Counted from the stretch's first letter, positions 17,313 through 25,976 are shown. The stretch: 64,000 nt of DNA from DASYKT01 sp035995185 (GCA_035995185.1 DASYKT010000011.1:1-64000), one strand, 5' to 3'. The notes: generated by a model not told the origin, from the sequence alone. A program made the numbers and translations.

Positions 17313-18004
17313 GGTTTTTTCAAATTTAGCAGCTTGGGGTCTTCGGCACAGACCTCAGGCGCTTTATTTTGTGCTTGGGCGGTAGCAGCTGGGGCAGCTG
17401 CAGCAGCGGCTTTCTTTTCTTCTTTAGGCAGGCCGAGCTTTTCTCTGATAAAAGCTTCCACATCGGCTTCGATCAATTCGCCATTTACGACAAAGGCTTT
17501 ACCGGCGAGCACGTCGCCGTCCTTTTTCAGCATCGCCGGTTGGAGAAAAATATTCCACGGCGAACCCCAGTTGCGCGTGTCGCCGGTTTCCTGGCGGTAT
17601 TCGTAATGCGCAGTTTTGTCTCTCATCGCCCGCGAATCGGATTCAACCACGATCGGGAAAGTTATCTTGTTGGACTCAAGGTTGGTTTTAACATCATTAA
17701 GCAGCGAATACTCGCTCACGCCGATAACTTCAAACCCGCTGCCTTTATATTTTTCGTAAAGCTTTTCGGTAAAGGGCGCCTGGTTTCGCCAATTCGGGCA
17801 CCAGGAGGCGAAATAAACGACCATCACCAGCTTTTTGCCTTTGATGGCGGTGCGCAGGTTTACTTCCGCGTCGCCCTGGATCGTTTTATAGGTCCAGTCT
17901 TTGTATTTCAGGTCGTGCTCCTGCAGCGGCGCGTATTCATGACTCTGCGCCAAAGCGGAAAAGGATAATAAAAGTAAAATTGCCGTCAGTAAAAGCTTGT
18001 TCAT
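17309..18004 (-). CDS. Exported TlpA/AhpC-like thioredoxin-fold protein with a single active-site Cys
   Basis: 231 residues from the ATG at 18004, which has a GAGGG ribosome site and opens a signal peptide (MNKLLLTAILLLLSFSALAQ). The longer frame to 18088 lacks these. The thioredoxin fold has the motif FASWCPNWRNQAPF: the usual CxxC is C-P-N-W, so the resolving Cys is absent. It then follows the TlpA pattern (YKGSGFEVIGVSEYS, FPIVVESD). The C-terminus is Ala-rich (KKAAAAAAPAATAQ). A periplasmic redox role is likely, but a normal disulfide exchange cycle is not possible with this motif. Confidence 0.82.
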   Translation of the reverse strand: MNKLLLTAILLLLSFSALAQSHEYAPLQEHDLKYKDWTYKTIQGDAEVNLRTAIKGKKLVMVVYFASWCPNWRNQAPFTEKLYEKYKGSGFEVIGVSEYSLLNDVKTNLESNKITFPIVVESDSRAMRDKTAHYEYRQETGDTRNWGSPWNIFLQPAMLKKDGDVLAGKAFVVNGELIEADVEAFIREKLGLPKEEKKAAAAAAPAATAQAQNKAPEVCAEDPKLLNLKKP

Positions 18005-18076
18005 TGAATGATCCCTCAACGGTAAAAGACTAATCCGTTTGATGCCAAAATACAATACCGGGCTCGCCAAAGACAA

Positions 18077-18175
18077 ATTTTTCACCACAAAGCCTCAAAG
18101 AACACTAAGTGGCGGTGCTTCCAGAAAGAACGCTCGAATTCTTTGTGTTCTTCAGTGCCTTTGTGGTGAAAAATC
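18077..18175. repeat. Inverted repeat of the ACCACAAAG type
   Basis: ATTTTTCACCACAAAGCCTC on the left pairs with the right arm ending TGCCTTTGTGGTGAAAAAT. Related imperfect stems sit at 28445, 44811, 52812 and near 58066 and 63918. They are variable in sequence but share the accaca-aag...cttt-gtggt logic. Confidence 0.65.
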
Positions 18176-18200
18176 CCTCGATAATTTATAATCTTCACCT

Positions 18201-18629
18201 ATGAGCGACCAAATAACGGTTTCCAGCCTTTACAGCCGGGCCAAAGAGATCAAGAAAAATAACGCAAATCTTTCATATAAAGAGGTTGCAGCGCTATTGG
18301 CCAAAGAATTCGAGGGGAAGCCTTTTCCGCCGGCGGACAAGCTGACGATTCCCGAACAGGACCGCATCACCCCCGAAGAAGACTGGACCGCCGGGCTGCC
18401 GGTCGTTTTGCGCGGCATTCAAACGGAGAACTGGAAAGAAGTGGCGCACGGCGTGATCATCTGCCTCGAGCAAGTGGAAAATTATGAGCGCGAATGGGGC
18501 CGCGAAGACGCGCCCGTCAAGGAATGGCACAACCGCGAAAAGGGAATTACCGAGATCACCGAAAAAGGCGTCAACAAATGGATGCCGGAAGAATTGATGG
18601 CCATGGCGAAGAAAAGCGCCAAGCAATAG
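18201..18629 (+). CDS. Conserved-looking hypothetical protein
   Basis: 142 residues, soluble and charged, no signal peptide. The N-terminal ~35 residues (SSLYSRAKEIKKNNANLSYKE, then VAALLAKEFEG) look like a small helical domain. The middle has many acidic residues and Trp (EDWTAGLPVVLRGIQTENW), the end has MPEELMAMAKKSAKQ. The codon pattern is like its neighbours and the frame is clean, so I accept it as a real gene. No family recognised. Confidence 0.7.
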   Translation: MSDQITVSSLYSRAKEIKKNNANLSYKEVAALLAKEFEGKPFPPADKLTIPEQDRITPEEDWTAGLPVVLRGIQTENWKEVAHGVIICLEQVENYEREWGREDAPVKEWHNREKGITEITEKGVNKWMPEELMAMAKKSAKQ

Positions 18630-18656
18630 TTTAGAAAGTTCGCAGAGTTTTCCGGG

Positions 18657-18692
18657 TTGGCAGAGTGCTAAAAGGCTCTGCCGGCTTTTTTA
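18657..18692 (+). terminator. Probable Rho-independent terminator
   Basis: GGCAGAG-tgctaaaag-GCTCTGCC followed by GGCTTTTTT, about 28 bases after the stop of the gene at 18201-18629. Confidence 0.7.
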
Positions 18693-18717
18693 TTTTAAAA
18701 GCTCATCCGATAACGAA

Positions 18718-18756
18718 GTCAGAACCGGGAGCGCATGGTAGTAGCCGCAACCGGGT
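18718..18756. repeat. ACCCGGTT...CGGTTCTGAC repeat, copy 2 (inverted)
   Basis: GTCAGAACCGGGAGCGCATG followed by GTAGTAGCCGCAACCGGGT is the reverse complement of the block at 14943-14980, with a few changes. Confidence 0.7.
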
Positions 18757-18781
18757 AGTCATAAAGTATGAAACCACCCGG

Positions 18782-18838
18782 ATGCACCACCCCGTCACGC
18801 GAAGCGCGCGCCACCCCTCCTCGACAAGGAGGGGAGCT
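18782..18838. repeat. PLLTKEG-family double-hairpin repeat, copy 2
   Basis: CACCACCCCGTCACGCGAAG, then CGCGCGCCACCCCTCCTCGA, then CAAGGAGGGGAG. It carries the same two-hairpin plan as 480-532. Confidence 0.75.
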
Positions 18839-18939
18839 TCCGATGACCTCGTGCTTGAATCCGATGTTTTACTCCCAGCGACAATTCACTATCAACTCTT
18901 CACTGTTCTAATGTATCTGTGGTTTAATCTTTTTAGTTT

Positions 18940-19899
18940 ATGCAGATACATTCCATAGCCGTGCCCACGCCTTTTTTGGTGGGCGACGTCAACGTTTATC
19001 TCATCAAGGAAGATCCGCTCACTCTGATCGACGCGGGGCCGAAAACTCCCGAAGCCATCAAAGCTTTGCGCGAAGGGCTGCAGCGCCATGGCGTGAAATT
19101 TTCCGATATTCGCCGGATCGTTCTTACCCACGCCCACGAAGATCATTGCGGGTTGGCAAAAACCGTGCGGGACGAAGCCAAGGACGCGGAAATTTTGGTT
19201 CACGGCTGGGAAACGGGCCACCTGTTCGGGCGGCTGGCAAAGGAAGAGCATCACTCGCTGTTAATTAAAGCGGGCGTTCCGGAATCTGTCTGGCTCGATA
19301 TGCAGGAATTTTACCAGTCTTTTCGAATGTTGACCGACGCGCTCGAAGATGGGGAATTTTCGCTGCTGCAGGATGAAATGGAGCTCGGGTTTGCGGGCGG
19401 AAGCCTGAAGGTGCTGCATACGCCGGGGCACACGCCGGGCTCCTGTTCTTTTCTACGCGAAGCTAACCGCACATTGCTCTGCGGCGATTGCGTGCTAAAA
19501 CGCATTACGCCGAATCCGGTGCTTTCGCTCGACCCGGTCGATCCGAAACGAAGGTTCAGGTCGCTGGCGGAGTACCTGGTCAGCCTCGCGCGGTTACGGG
19601 CGTGCGCGCCGACGATGGTGTACGGCGGCCACGGCGAACCGGTGCATGATTTTGAGGAAATTTTTCACCGCTATGTGCGCGCGATCGATGAAAGACAGGC
19701 GCGCGTTATCGGCATGGTCCCAAAAGAGGGAACCACTGCGTGGGACATCGCGCAAAAACTTTTCCCGCATGTGATGGAAGATCTGACGCAAAGATTTCTC
19801 GCCGTATCGGAAGCCGTCGCGCACATGGATTACGCGCAGGGCGAAGGAAAACTTGCGATCGAAATGAGTGAGGGAGTGGAGTACTACCGGGCGCGGTAA
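18940..19899 (+). CDS. Metallo-beta-lactamase-fold hydrolase (LACTB2-like)
   Basis: 319 residues. The metal site motif is THAHEDHCG (HxHxDH), followed by the GHTPGS motif with a metal His, then LLCGDCVLK (bridging Asp) and a late His in VYGGHGEPV. The C-terminal ~80 residues (ERQARVIGMVPKEGTTAWDI, then AQKLFP) look like the winged helix found in LACTB2-type nucleases/hydrolases. Probably a two-zinc cytosolic hydrolase; the substrate cannot be told from sequence. Start ATG at 18940; upstream is a repeat-filled gap. Confidence 0.88.
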   Translation: MQIHSIAVPTPFLVGDVNVYLIKEDPLTLIDAGPKTPEAIKALREGLQRHGVKFSDIRRIVLTHAHEDHCGLAKTVRDEAKDAEILVHGWETGHLFGRLAKEEHHSLLIKAGVPESVWLDMQEFYQSFRMLTDALEDGEFSLLQDEMELGFAGGSLKVLHTPGHTPGSCSFLREANRTLLCGDCVLKRITPNPVLSLDPVDPKRRFRSLAEYLVSLARLRACAPTMVYGGHGEPVHDFEEIFHRYVRAIDERQARVIGMVPKEGTTAWDIAQKLFPHVMEDLTQRFLAVSEAVAHMDYAQGEGKLAIEMSEGVEYYRAR

Positions 19900-19948
19900 T
19901 TGAAGCGCCGAATTTATTCGGCATTTTTGCACAATGAATTGTGCGCTC

Positions 19949-21892
19949 CTAAAGAACCCGCAAAATTTCCGCCACACTCCAGGCCTGTGCAATGCATCCG
20001 CGGGGTTTATGCGGCGGGTCACCATCGAATATTTCGGAGATAGTTCCCAGACCGGCTTCGGTTAAATGATCCTCAAAATCTTTTAGCAGCTCTCGCACGT
20101 TGTCCATGCCAAAAACTTTTCGGTGCGCTGTGATATAAGGACCGATCAGCCATCCCCAAACCGTGCCTTGATGATACGAACCGTCGCGCATCAAAGGTGA
20201 CCCGATATAAACTCCCGTGTATTTTTTATCTTTCGGCGAAAGGCTGCGCAGGCCGACCGGTGTCAATAATTCATCGCGAACTTTCTCAACTGTTCTTTGC
20301 GCTTTTTCGGGCGAGAGCATTGTATGCGGCAAGCTCACCGCAAAGATCTGGTTTGGGCGAACAGACGCGTCTTTTGCGCCTTCACTTATCACATCATAAA
20401 GACACTGCTCCGCGTCATTCCAGAATGCGCTTTCAAAATGCCGCGCGGCAAACTCGGCGAAAAGCCGGTAGTCGGTTTTTCGGGTGTCATCGCCAAATTT
20501 TTCGGCAAAGCTTTCCATAATTCGCAGAGCGTTATACCACAGCGCCTGTATCTCGACCGCCTTGCCGGTGCGCGGCGTCACTACCCAATCACCGATCTTG
20601 GCGTCCATCCAGGTAAGCTGAACGCCGCGGCGACCGCCCTGGAGCAGCCCGTCAGCCGGGTCGACCTTGATGCCGTAGCGGGTGCCCTGAATATGCCAAT
20701 TAATAATGTCCCGGAGCTTTTCGTACAGATGATCTTTGACGAAAGCGAGATTCCCGGTCGCCTCGGTATACGCGCGGATGGCTTCGAAATACCAGAGCGT
20801 GGCATCGACCGTGTTGTACTCCGGCTCTTCACCGGCGTCGGGAAAACGGTTGGGTAGCATCCCCTGCGAAATATGTTTTGAAAATTCCAGCAGGATGCTT
20901 TCCGCTACATTGTATCGCCCGGTGGCGAGCGTCAGGCCGGGCAGGGCGATCATCGTGTCGCGCCCCCAATCGGTGAACCAGTGATAACCGGCGATAACGG
21001 TTTTTTCTTCGCCGCGCGCGACGATAAATTGGTCAGCGGCAAGCGTCAGCTGTTTGAAGAGATCGTCTTTTGCATTTTCTGCGCTTACATTGGCGACCAA
21101 GGCTTCACGGCGAGCGATCTCCGTTTGTTTCAGCCCGGCGGCTTCTGAAGCGTTTTTATGTTCGGTTGAAGCAATGAGAGAAATTTCATCGACGTCTGTT
21201 AAGTCGAACTTTATCGCGCACGGATTATAAAGGTCTTCGTGAAAGTCAAAACCGCGTTCTCGCTCGATGGCGTATTCGAAATTGTGATACCAATCGCCTG
21301 TCTCGGTTACGTGCGCGGCAGCGTCATACGAAATACAAAGCGCCGGCAGTTGGGTATCCGGGTGAATAGACAGGTGATCTTCGGCGATGGCCAACTGCGT
21401 GTTGATCACGCGTTCGTGGCCGAGGTGATGATAATCGCGAAAAGCGAGCAAAGGTTTTAATTCAAGCGTAATTTTATCGGCTGGTTTTTGTCCCTTAACG
21501 CGGTACTGGATCACGGTAACGTTTTCGCCATGCGCCATGAAAATCGTCTTTTCTATTTCGACCCCTGAAACTTCGAAGGTCCAGACCGGAAAAGGATCGA
21601 GGCGGAATTTTTTCAGATATTTGAAGCCTTGCGGGTAAATGGCGCCGGGATATTGATTGGCGGAAAGCTGAAAACTCTCGCCACCCACAATTAAAAGCTC
21701 CTCGAATTTCGACAGCAGCACCGCGCGCCCGACCGGCGGCCGCACCGCCGCCACCAGCAATCCGTGATAACGCCGCGTATTCGCGCCCGAAATGGTAGAA
21801 GAAGCAAAACCGCCGATCCCGTTGGTTTCCAGCCACTCGCGCGAAGAGCTTTTCGCAAAATCGGCGCACATGTCTGTGTCGAGGCCTATCAC
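19949..21892 (-). CDS. Glycogen debranching enzyme (amylo-alpha-1,6-glucosidase type)
   Basis: 647 residues, bacterial/archaeal single-function GDE. The N-terminal beta-sandwich domain (~15-250) starts with EWLETNGIGGFASSTISGAN and RRYHGLLVAA. The C-terminal (alpha/alpha)6 barrel includes GYHWFTDWGRDTMIALPGLT, NTVDATLWYFEAI, GLLQGGRRGVQLTWMDAKIG and GSYHQGTVWGWLIGPY, which carry the catalytic acids. It hydrolyses alpha-1,6 branches during glycogen use. It is divergent from lepA, with a perfect 18-bp palindrome in the shared gap. No other glycogen genes are in the window. Confidence 0.93.
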   Translation of the reverse strand: MIGLDTDMCADFAKSSSREWLETNGIGGFASSTISGANTRRYHGLLVAAVRPPVGRAVLLSKFEELLIVGGESFQLSANQYPGAIYPQGFKYLKKFRLDPFPVWTFEVSGVEIEKTIFMAHGENVTVIQYRVKGQKPADKITLELKPLLAFRDYHHLGHERVINTQLAIAEDHLSIHPDTQLPALCISYDAAAHVTETGDWYHNFEYAIERERGFDFHEDLYNPCAIKFDLTDVDEISLIASTEHKNASEAAGLKQTEIARREALVANVSAENAKDDLFKQLTLAADQFIVARGEEKTVIAGYHWFTDWGRDTMIALPGLTLATGRYNVAESILLEFSKHISQGMLPNRFPDAGEEPEYNTVDATLWYFEAIRAYTEATGNLAFVKDHLYEKLRDIINWHIQGTRYGIKVDPADGLLQGGRRGVQLTWMDAKIGDWVVTPRTGKAVEIQALWYNALRIMESFAEKFGDDTRKTDYRLFAEFAARHFESAFWNDAEQCLYDVISEGAKDASVRPNQIFAVSLPHTMLSPEKAQRTVEKVRDELLTPVGLRSLSPKDKKYTGVYIGSPLMRDGSYHQGTVWGWLIGPYITAHRKVFGMDNVRELLKDFEDHLTEAGLGTISEIFDGDPPHKPRGCIAQAWSVAEILRVL

Positions 21893-21946
21893 AAATGATT
21901 AATCCCTTTACTGCTTTTATCTATAATCTATCAGTTATCGTCTTTA

Positions 21947-21964
21947 ATCTATTCCGGAATAGAT
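21947..21964. promoter_or_regulatory. 18-bp perfect palindrome, candidate operator
   Basis: ATCTATTCCGGAATAGAT is a perfect dyad in the 193-bp gap between the divergent debranching-enzyme and lepA genes. Its position 55 bp upstream of the debranching-enzyme start fits a dimeric repressor site. No regulator is encoded nearby. Confidence 0.5.
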
Positions 21965-22085
21965 AATAACGTATAGATGGAAAATGATAGAGAATGAAAG
22001 GAGTCGCAGGCAAGATGTGCAGTTTTATGCCTATTTTGTTATCTTATAAGTTTGAATCAGTGACGCGGATGTCGTCAATAGTAAT

Positions 22086-23888
22086 ATGAACGCTGAACGC
22101 ATTAGAAATTTTTCGATCATCGCCCACATTGACCACGGCAAGTCTACTCTGGCCGACCGCTTGCTCGAGCGCACAGGGGCGGTTTCCGCCCGCGATATGG
22201 AAGCGCAGGTCTTAGACGATATGGATCTCGAGCGCGAGCGCGGCATTACCATCAAGGCGCATGCCGTACGGCTCGATTACAAAGCCAAGGACGGGCAGAA
22301 TTATGTACTTAACCTGATCGATACGCCGGGGCACGTCGATTTCAGCTATGAAGTTTCGCGTTCGCTTTCCGCTTGCGAAGGCGCGCTGCTGGTCGTTGAC
22401 GCTTCGCAGGGCGTCGAGGCGCAGACCCTGGCCAATACTTACCTTGCGCTCGAAAACGACCTCGAACTGATTCCCGTGTTGAACAAGATCGACCTGCCTT
22501 CGGCTGAACCCGACCGTATCAAAGAGCAGATCGAAAACATCATCGGGCTCGATACTAAGGATGCAGTGCTGACATCCGCCAAGACCGGTATCGGTATCGA
22601 CGAGGTTTTAGAAGAAATAATTAGAAAAGTCCCCCCGCCAAAGGGCGATCCTAATGCGCCGCTCAAGGCGCTGATCTTCGATTCCTGGTACGACTCTTAC
22701 CGCGGCGTGATCGTGCTGTTCCGTGTGATCGACGGCACGCTGAAAACCGGCACCAAAATAAGATTTTTTAATACCGGCCGCGATTACCTGGTGGAAACCC
22801 TGGGTGTGAACCGCCCGCGCCCGACGCCGATCGATAAATTGAGCGTCGGCGAAGTAGGTTTTCTCACCGCTTCGATCAAGACCGTGGCCGATGTGCAGAT
22901 CGGTGACACCATCACTGAATCCGCGCGCCCCGTTAAGGAAGCGCTGCCCGGTTTTCAGGAAGTAAAGCCGATGGTTTTCGCGGGCTTGTACCCGATCGAT
23001 GCCGCGCAGTACGAGGATCTGCGCGATGCGATGGACAAGCTGCGCTTAAACGACGCTTCGTTCTTTTACGAACCCGAATCTTCGACCGCGCTGGGTTTTG
23101 GTTTTCGCTGCGGCTTCCTTGGCCTGCTGCATATGGAGATCGTGCAGGAACGGCTCGAGCGCGAGTTTAATCTCGAACTGATAACTACCGCGCCGGGCGT
23201 GCGCTACCGGGTGACAACCACGGACGGCGTTCTGGCTGAGATCGATTCGCCCTCGAAAATGCCCGATGTCGGACGCATCACGAAAATAGAAGAGCCTTTT
23301 ATTGAAGCCACCATTCTCACCTCGGACGAATTTCTGGGCGGTATCCTGCCGCTGCTGGATGAAAAACGCGGCGTGCAGAAAAAATTTGAATACGTGACGG
23401 ACAGCCGGGTAATGCTGGTCTATGAACTGCCGCTAAATGAGATCGTGCTTGATTTTTATGACCGGCTAAAGAGCGTTTCGCGCGGATATGCCTCGCTCGA
23501 TTATCATTTTTCCGATTACAAGGAAAGCGATCTGGTCAAGCTGGACGTGCTCATCTCAGGCGAGCCCGTCGATGCGCTTTCGCTGATCCTGCACCGCGCC
23601 ACCGCCATCGCCAAGGGGCGCCTGCTCACCACCAAGATGAAAGAACTCATTCCGCGCCAGCTTTTCGAAGTGCCGATCCAGGCCGCTATCGGCAGCAAGG
23701 TGCTCGCGCGCGAAACCGTCAAAGCGATGGGCAAGAACGTCACCGCCAAATGCTACGGCGGCGACATCTCGCGCAAACGCAAGCTGCTGGAAAAACAAAA
23801 AGAAGGCAAAAAGCGCATGAAAAAAGTCGGCCGCGTAGAGATCCCACAAGAAGCTTTTCTCGCCGTGCTGAAGGTGAACGAGAGTTAA
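22086..23888 (+). CDS. lepA: Elongation factor 4 (LepA)
   Basis: 600 residues, the standard length. GTPase motifs: G1 AHIDHGKSTLADRLL, G2/G3 ERGITIKAHAV and DTPGHVDFSYEVSRSL, G4 NKIDLP. The EF-4-specific C-terminus is present (TKMKELIPRQLFEVPIQAAI, TAKCYGGDISRKRKLLEKQK). It is a translational GTPase that remodels or back-translocates stalled ribosomes. Transcribed with, or just upstream of, a BrnT-like/DUF433 pair that begins 18 bp after the stop. Confidence 0.97.
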   Translation: MNAERIRNFSIIAHIDHGKSTLADRLLERTGAVSARDMEAQVLDDMDLERERGITIKAHAVRLDYKAKDGQNYVLNLIDTPGHVDFSYEVSRSLSACEGALLVVDASQGVEAQTLANTYLALENDLELIPVLNKIDLPSAEPDRIKEQIENIIGLDTKDAVLTSAKTGIGIDEVLEEIIRKVPPPKGDPNAPLKALIFDSWYDSYRGVIVLFRVIDGTLKTGTKIRFFNTGRDYLVETLGVNRPRPTPIDKLSVGEVGFLTASIKTVADVQIGDTITESARPVKEALPGFQEVKPMVFAGLYPIDAAQYEDLRDAMDKLRLNDASFFYEPESSTALGFGFRCGFLGLLHMEIVQERLEREFNLELITTAPGVRYRVTTTDGVLAEIDSPSKMPDVGRITKIEEPFIEATILTSDEFLGGILPLLDEKRGVQKKFEYVTDSRVMLVYELPLNEIVLDFYDRLKSVSRGYASLDYHFSDYKESDLVKLDVLISGEPVDALSLILHRATAIAKGRLLTTKMKELIPRQLFEVPIQAAIGSKVLARETVKAMGKNVTAKCYGGDISRKRKLLEKQKEGKKRMKKVGRVEIPQEAFLAVLKVNES

Positions 23889-23906
23889 TAAATAGATCTT
23901 AATTTT

Positions 23907-24155
23907 ATGGATTGGTCAAAATTTATTCCCACAGATTTTGAGTACGATTTCCACAGCGATAAACTGTCCGCTCACAGCATTACGTTTAAAGAGGCCGTGG
24001 AATGTTTTTACAATGATTTTCATATCAGAAGGAATAAATCCTATACCGATCGCTTCCAATTAATCGGAGAGACATTTGGCGGCAGAAAATTGAAGATAAT
24101 TTTTCAGTTAAAACCTGATAGAATAGTTAGAATAATTACAGGTTGGGATATATGA
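23907..24155 (+). CDS. BrnT/RelE-like small protein, putative toxin
   Basis: 82 residues. The layout FEYDFHSDKLSAHSITFKEA, a RFQLIGETFGGRKLKIIFQL strand region and a RIVRIITGWDI ending resemble the BrnT/DUF4258 branch of RelE-like ribonuclease toxins. Its stop overlaps the start of the DUF433 gene by 4 bp (ATGA), the usual coupling of a toxin-antitoxin pair. The family assignment is by motif similarity only. Base composition is more AT-rich than lepA, suggesting gain by transfer. Confidence 0.6.
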   Translation: MDWSKFIPTDFEYDFHSDKLSAHSITFKEAVECFYNDFHIRRNKSYTDRFQLIGETFGGRKLKIIFQLKPDRIVRIITGWDI

Positions 24156-24490
24156 ATACAAATCTAACCGAAAAAGAGATAGACGATATAGTAATAGCTC
24201 AAGCAGATGATGAGAATGCCTGGGAAGAGCCGATCAATGTGAAGAGAGAAAAAATATTCCCCTTATTTCTTTCTGAATCCGAGGTTATCGTTAGCAAAAA
24301 AGAGATATTGAACGGTACCCCCGTTTTTCGGGGCACGGAGATTCCAGTTTCAACTTTGCTTGAACATTTGGAAAAAAGCATTTCATTGGACGATTTTTTG
24401 AAAAACTTCCCCGCAGTGAAACGTGAGCAGGCCATTCAGGTTTTAGAATATTTCAAAACATCTTTATTACAATTAAGAGAAGTTGCCTGA
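24152..24490 (+). CDS. DUF433-domain protein, putative antitoxin
   Basis: 112 residues from the ATG at 24152, which overlaps the upstream stop (ATGA). The TTG at 24143 is a less likely start. The C-terminal half (~42-105) is DUF433: EILNGTPVFRGTEIPVSTLL, a SLDDFLKNFP turn and the REQAIQVLEYFK helix, a small HTH-like DNA-binding fold common in VapB45-type antitoxins. The N-terminal ~40 acidic residues may bind the partner. DUF433 is usually paired with a DUF5615 PIN-like toxin; a BrnT-like partner is less common. Confidence 0.72.
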   Translation: MNTNLTEKEIDDIVIAQADDENAWEEPINVKREKIFPLFLSESEVIVSKKEILNGTPVFRGTEIPVSTLLEHLEKSISLDDFLKNFPAVKREQAIQVLEYFKTSLLQLREVA

Positions 24491-24516
24491 AGCTGCGTTC
24501 CGAAACATCAAAAGGG

Positions 24517-24548
24517 AAATCCCAGCCATTTATGGCTGGGATTTTTTT
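24517..24548 (+). terminator. Strong Rho-independent terminator
   Basis: AAATCCCAGCC-atttat-GGCTGGGATTTTTTT, 27 bases after the DUF433 stop codon: a long GC stem with a seven-T tail. Confidence 0.93.
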
Positions 24549-24707
24549 CGAAAAACACATCGATCAGAGCGCGCAGGGTCATCGGAAAATCCCAACTCCC
24601 TGACGAGACCAATCTACACACTCCAACACGCCCGCGAAGCGGCTAAAATCAAAAAACAAATTATTAGCTCTGGCAGCGGGAGAAATTAAGAACGATGGGA
24701 GAGCGAT

Positions 24708-25034
24708 TTAGTCTTTGACGGCCTCACCGGTATTTGGGTCATACGGGTAAATGCCGTCGCCGCCGATCTCTATCGCCGAGTCTGCGCGATTGCCGAAGGT
24801 AGCGATGCCCGAAAACCACTCCACCAAGATCGACGACGTTTCGCCTCTGGCGACGGTCCCGTAGTAGGCCCAGCCGTCTCTTCCGCTGGAAAGCCAGTAT
24901 TGGGCCTCGGTTTCACCCAGGTTTCTAATGAGCACCTGGTTCGGGATCATCTCCCCAAAGTAAATGAACTGGCCGGTATACCCGGGCTCCACGATCGGAG
25001 AAGGTGTCGTCATTGCGGTAGCTGGTGCTGGCAT
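24708..25034 (-). CDS. Small beta-rich hypothetical protein
   Basis: 108 residues with an excellent ribosome site (AGGAGGGC, spacing ~6-8) before the ATG at 25034. The sequence is Gly/Tyr/Trp-rich with strand-like segments (GQFIYFGEMIPNQVLIRNLG; AQYWLSSGRDGWAYYGTVAR; TSSILVEWFSG) and a Pro/Thr N-terminus (MPAPATAMTTPSP). No signal peptide and no Cys. It could be a small structural or adaptor beta-protein. I recognise no family. It borders the remnant-rich island that carries the DUF4157 effector candidate. Confidence 0.7.
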   Translation of the reverse strand: MPAPATAMTTPSPIVEPGYTGQFIYFGEMIPNQVLIRNLGETEAQYWLSSGRDGWAYYGTVARGETSSILVEWFSGIATFGNRADSAIEIGGDGIYPYDPNTGEAVKD

Positions 25035-25187
25035 ATTAATGCCCTCCTTTTTGATTTAGTGAAAGAAATGGAAGGCCTTTATATCACACTCATTTTTATT
25101 TCACAAGACTTTTTAAAACAGGCGGAGCGCCGATGCGCTGATTGCGTACGAGTGAGTCCGCGCTCCGGTCTTCTACTTCGGCATCTT

Positions 25188-25466
25188 CTACTTCGGACGC
25201 GCGATCTTATACATCTCCTGTGCGATCTGGAGTCCAAGCCCATCCTGATAGAGATCGAAGTGCGTTTTGCCGGGCAGGTAAGTGAACTTTGCATCGCTGC
25301 CGGGGTTCCCGAATTTTTTCATTTCGGCGTCAAGCAGGCGCACGGCTTCGTCTAAGTGAAAAGTATCGGCGGTGCCGACGATGATATGGATCTTGCCTTT
25401 TAGTTTTGGCCCGAGCGTTTTCCAATTGTTGCGCAGGAGGAGCGAGATGTCGTATTTCTCCCAGGT
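25188..25466 (-). pseudogene. C-terminal remnant of an esterase
   Basis: From about 25466 to a TAG at 25188 the minus strand reads as the end of an alpha/beta-hydrolase esterase: TWEKYDISLLLRNNWKTLGP, KLKGKIHIIVGTADTFHLDE, then LPGKTHFDLY with the usual late Asp and His. It has no start codon and no nucleophile half. At ~25466 the sequence switches abruptly to the plus-strand patatin remnant, so the 5-prime parts of both genes are gone. A stop-region duplication (TTCTACTTCGG twice) lies just past its end. Confidence 0.75.
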
Positions 25467-25976
25467 CCCAAATCAGGGGCGATATTCGCGGAACTACATG
25501 ACGCATTATTTTGACAGCGCCGACACTATCGGGAGCTTTACGCAGGTGGAAACGCGCAATAATATATTTTTCCCGGTAAGCAGAGTGAATAAACGGGCGA
25601 TAGAGTTCGCTTTCGGCGGTGCGGGCGCTACCTTTGGAGGAGTAGCGCGCTGATCAGGTAGTTTACGTTAGGCGGGCCTTTCCGTCTTGGCGGTTACGGC
25701 TACGAGGAGTTCCGTTCGAGCAATTACATCCAGGCGGGGGCTGGATTTTTGTACAACCCTGAGATATTTCCAACGTTCCTGGGCGGAAAGGCCTATGTCG
25801 GGGCTTGGTACGGAGGCGGAAGCGCCTTTGAGAAGATCGGCAACGCTAACTATCGCCAGAGCCTCTCGGGCGGGGCGATTCTCGAAACACCGCTTGGCCC
25901 CGTCTTCCTCGGCGGCAGTATGAACGAGAACGGCAGGGGAAGATTTTATTTTTCCTTCAGGAAGATTTTCAGGTAA
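25467..25976 (+). pseudogene. C-terminal remnant of a patatin/BamA-type outer-membrane phospholipase
   Basis: Two frames joined by a shift near 25650-25670 give the end of a patatin-like protein with a surface-antigen (Omp85) barrel: RYSRNYMTHYFDSADTIGSF, TRNNIFFPVSRVN, FGGAGATFGG, then GPFRLGGYGYEEFRSSNY, GGKAYVGAWYGGGSAF, and a terminal strand FYFSFRKIFR. The catalytic patatin domain is missing and the reading frame is broken, so it is a dead fragment. Its stop is 11 bp before the DUF4157 gene. Confidence 0.78.

Noticed and set aside
25372..25653. 93-codon plus-strand frame starting at 25372
   Set aside because: Its first ~30 codons are antisense to the esterase remnant. Only the part after ~25467 is patatin-like, so it is counted as a pseudogene piece.
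25640..25670. In-frame TGA in the patatin remnant as selenocysteine, given selA nearby
   Set aside because: The frame also shifts by one base here and the catalytic domain is missing; a dead gene explains it better.
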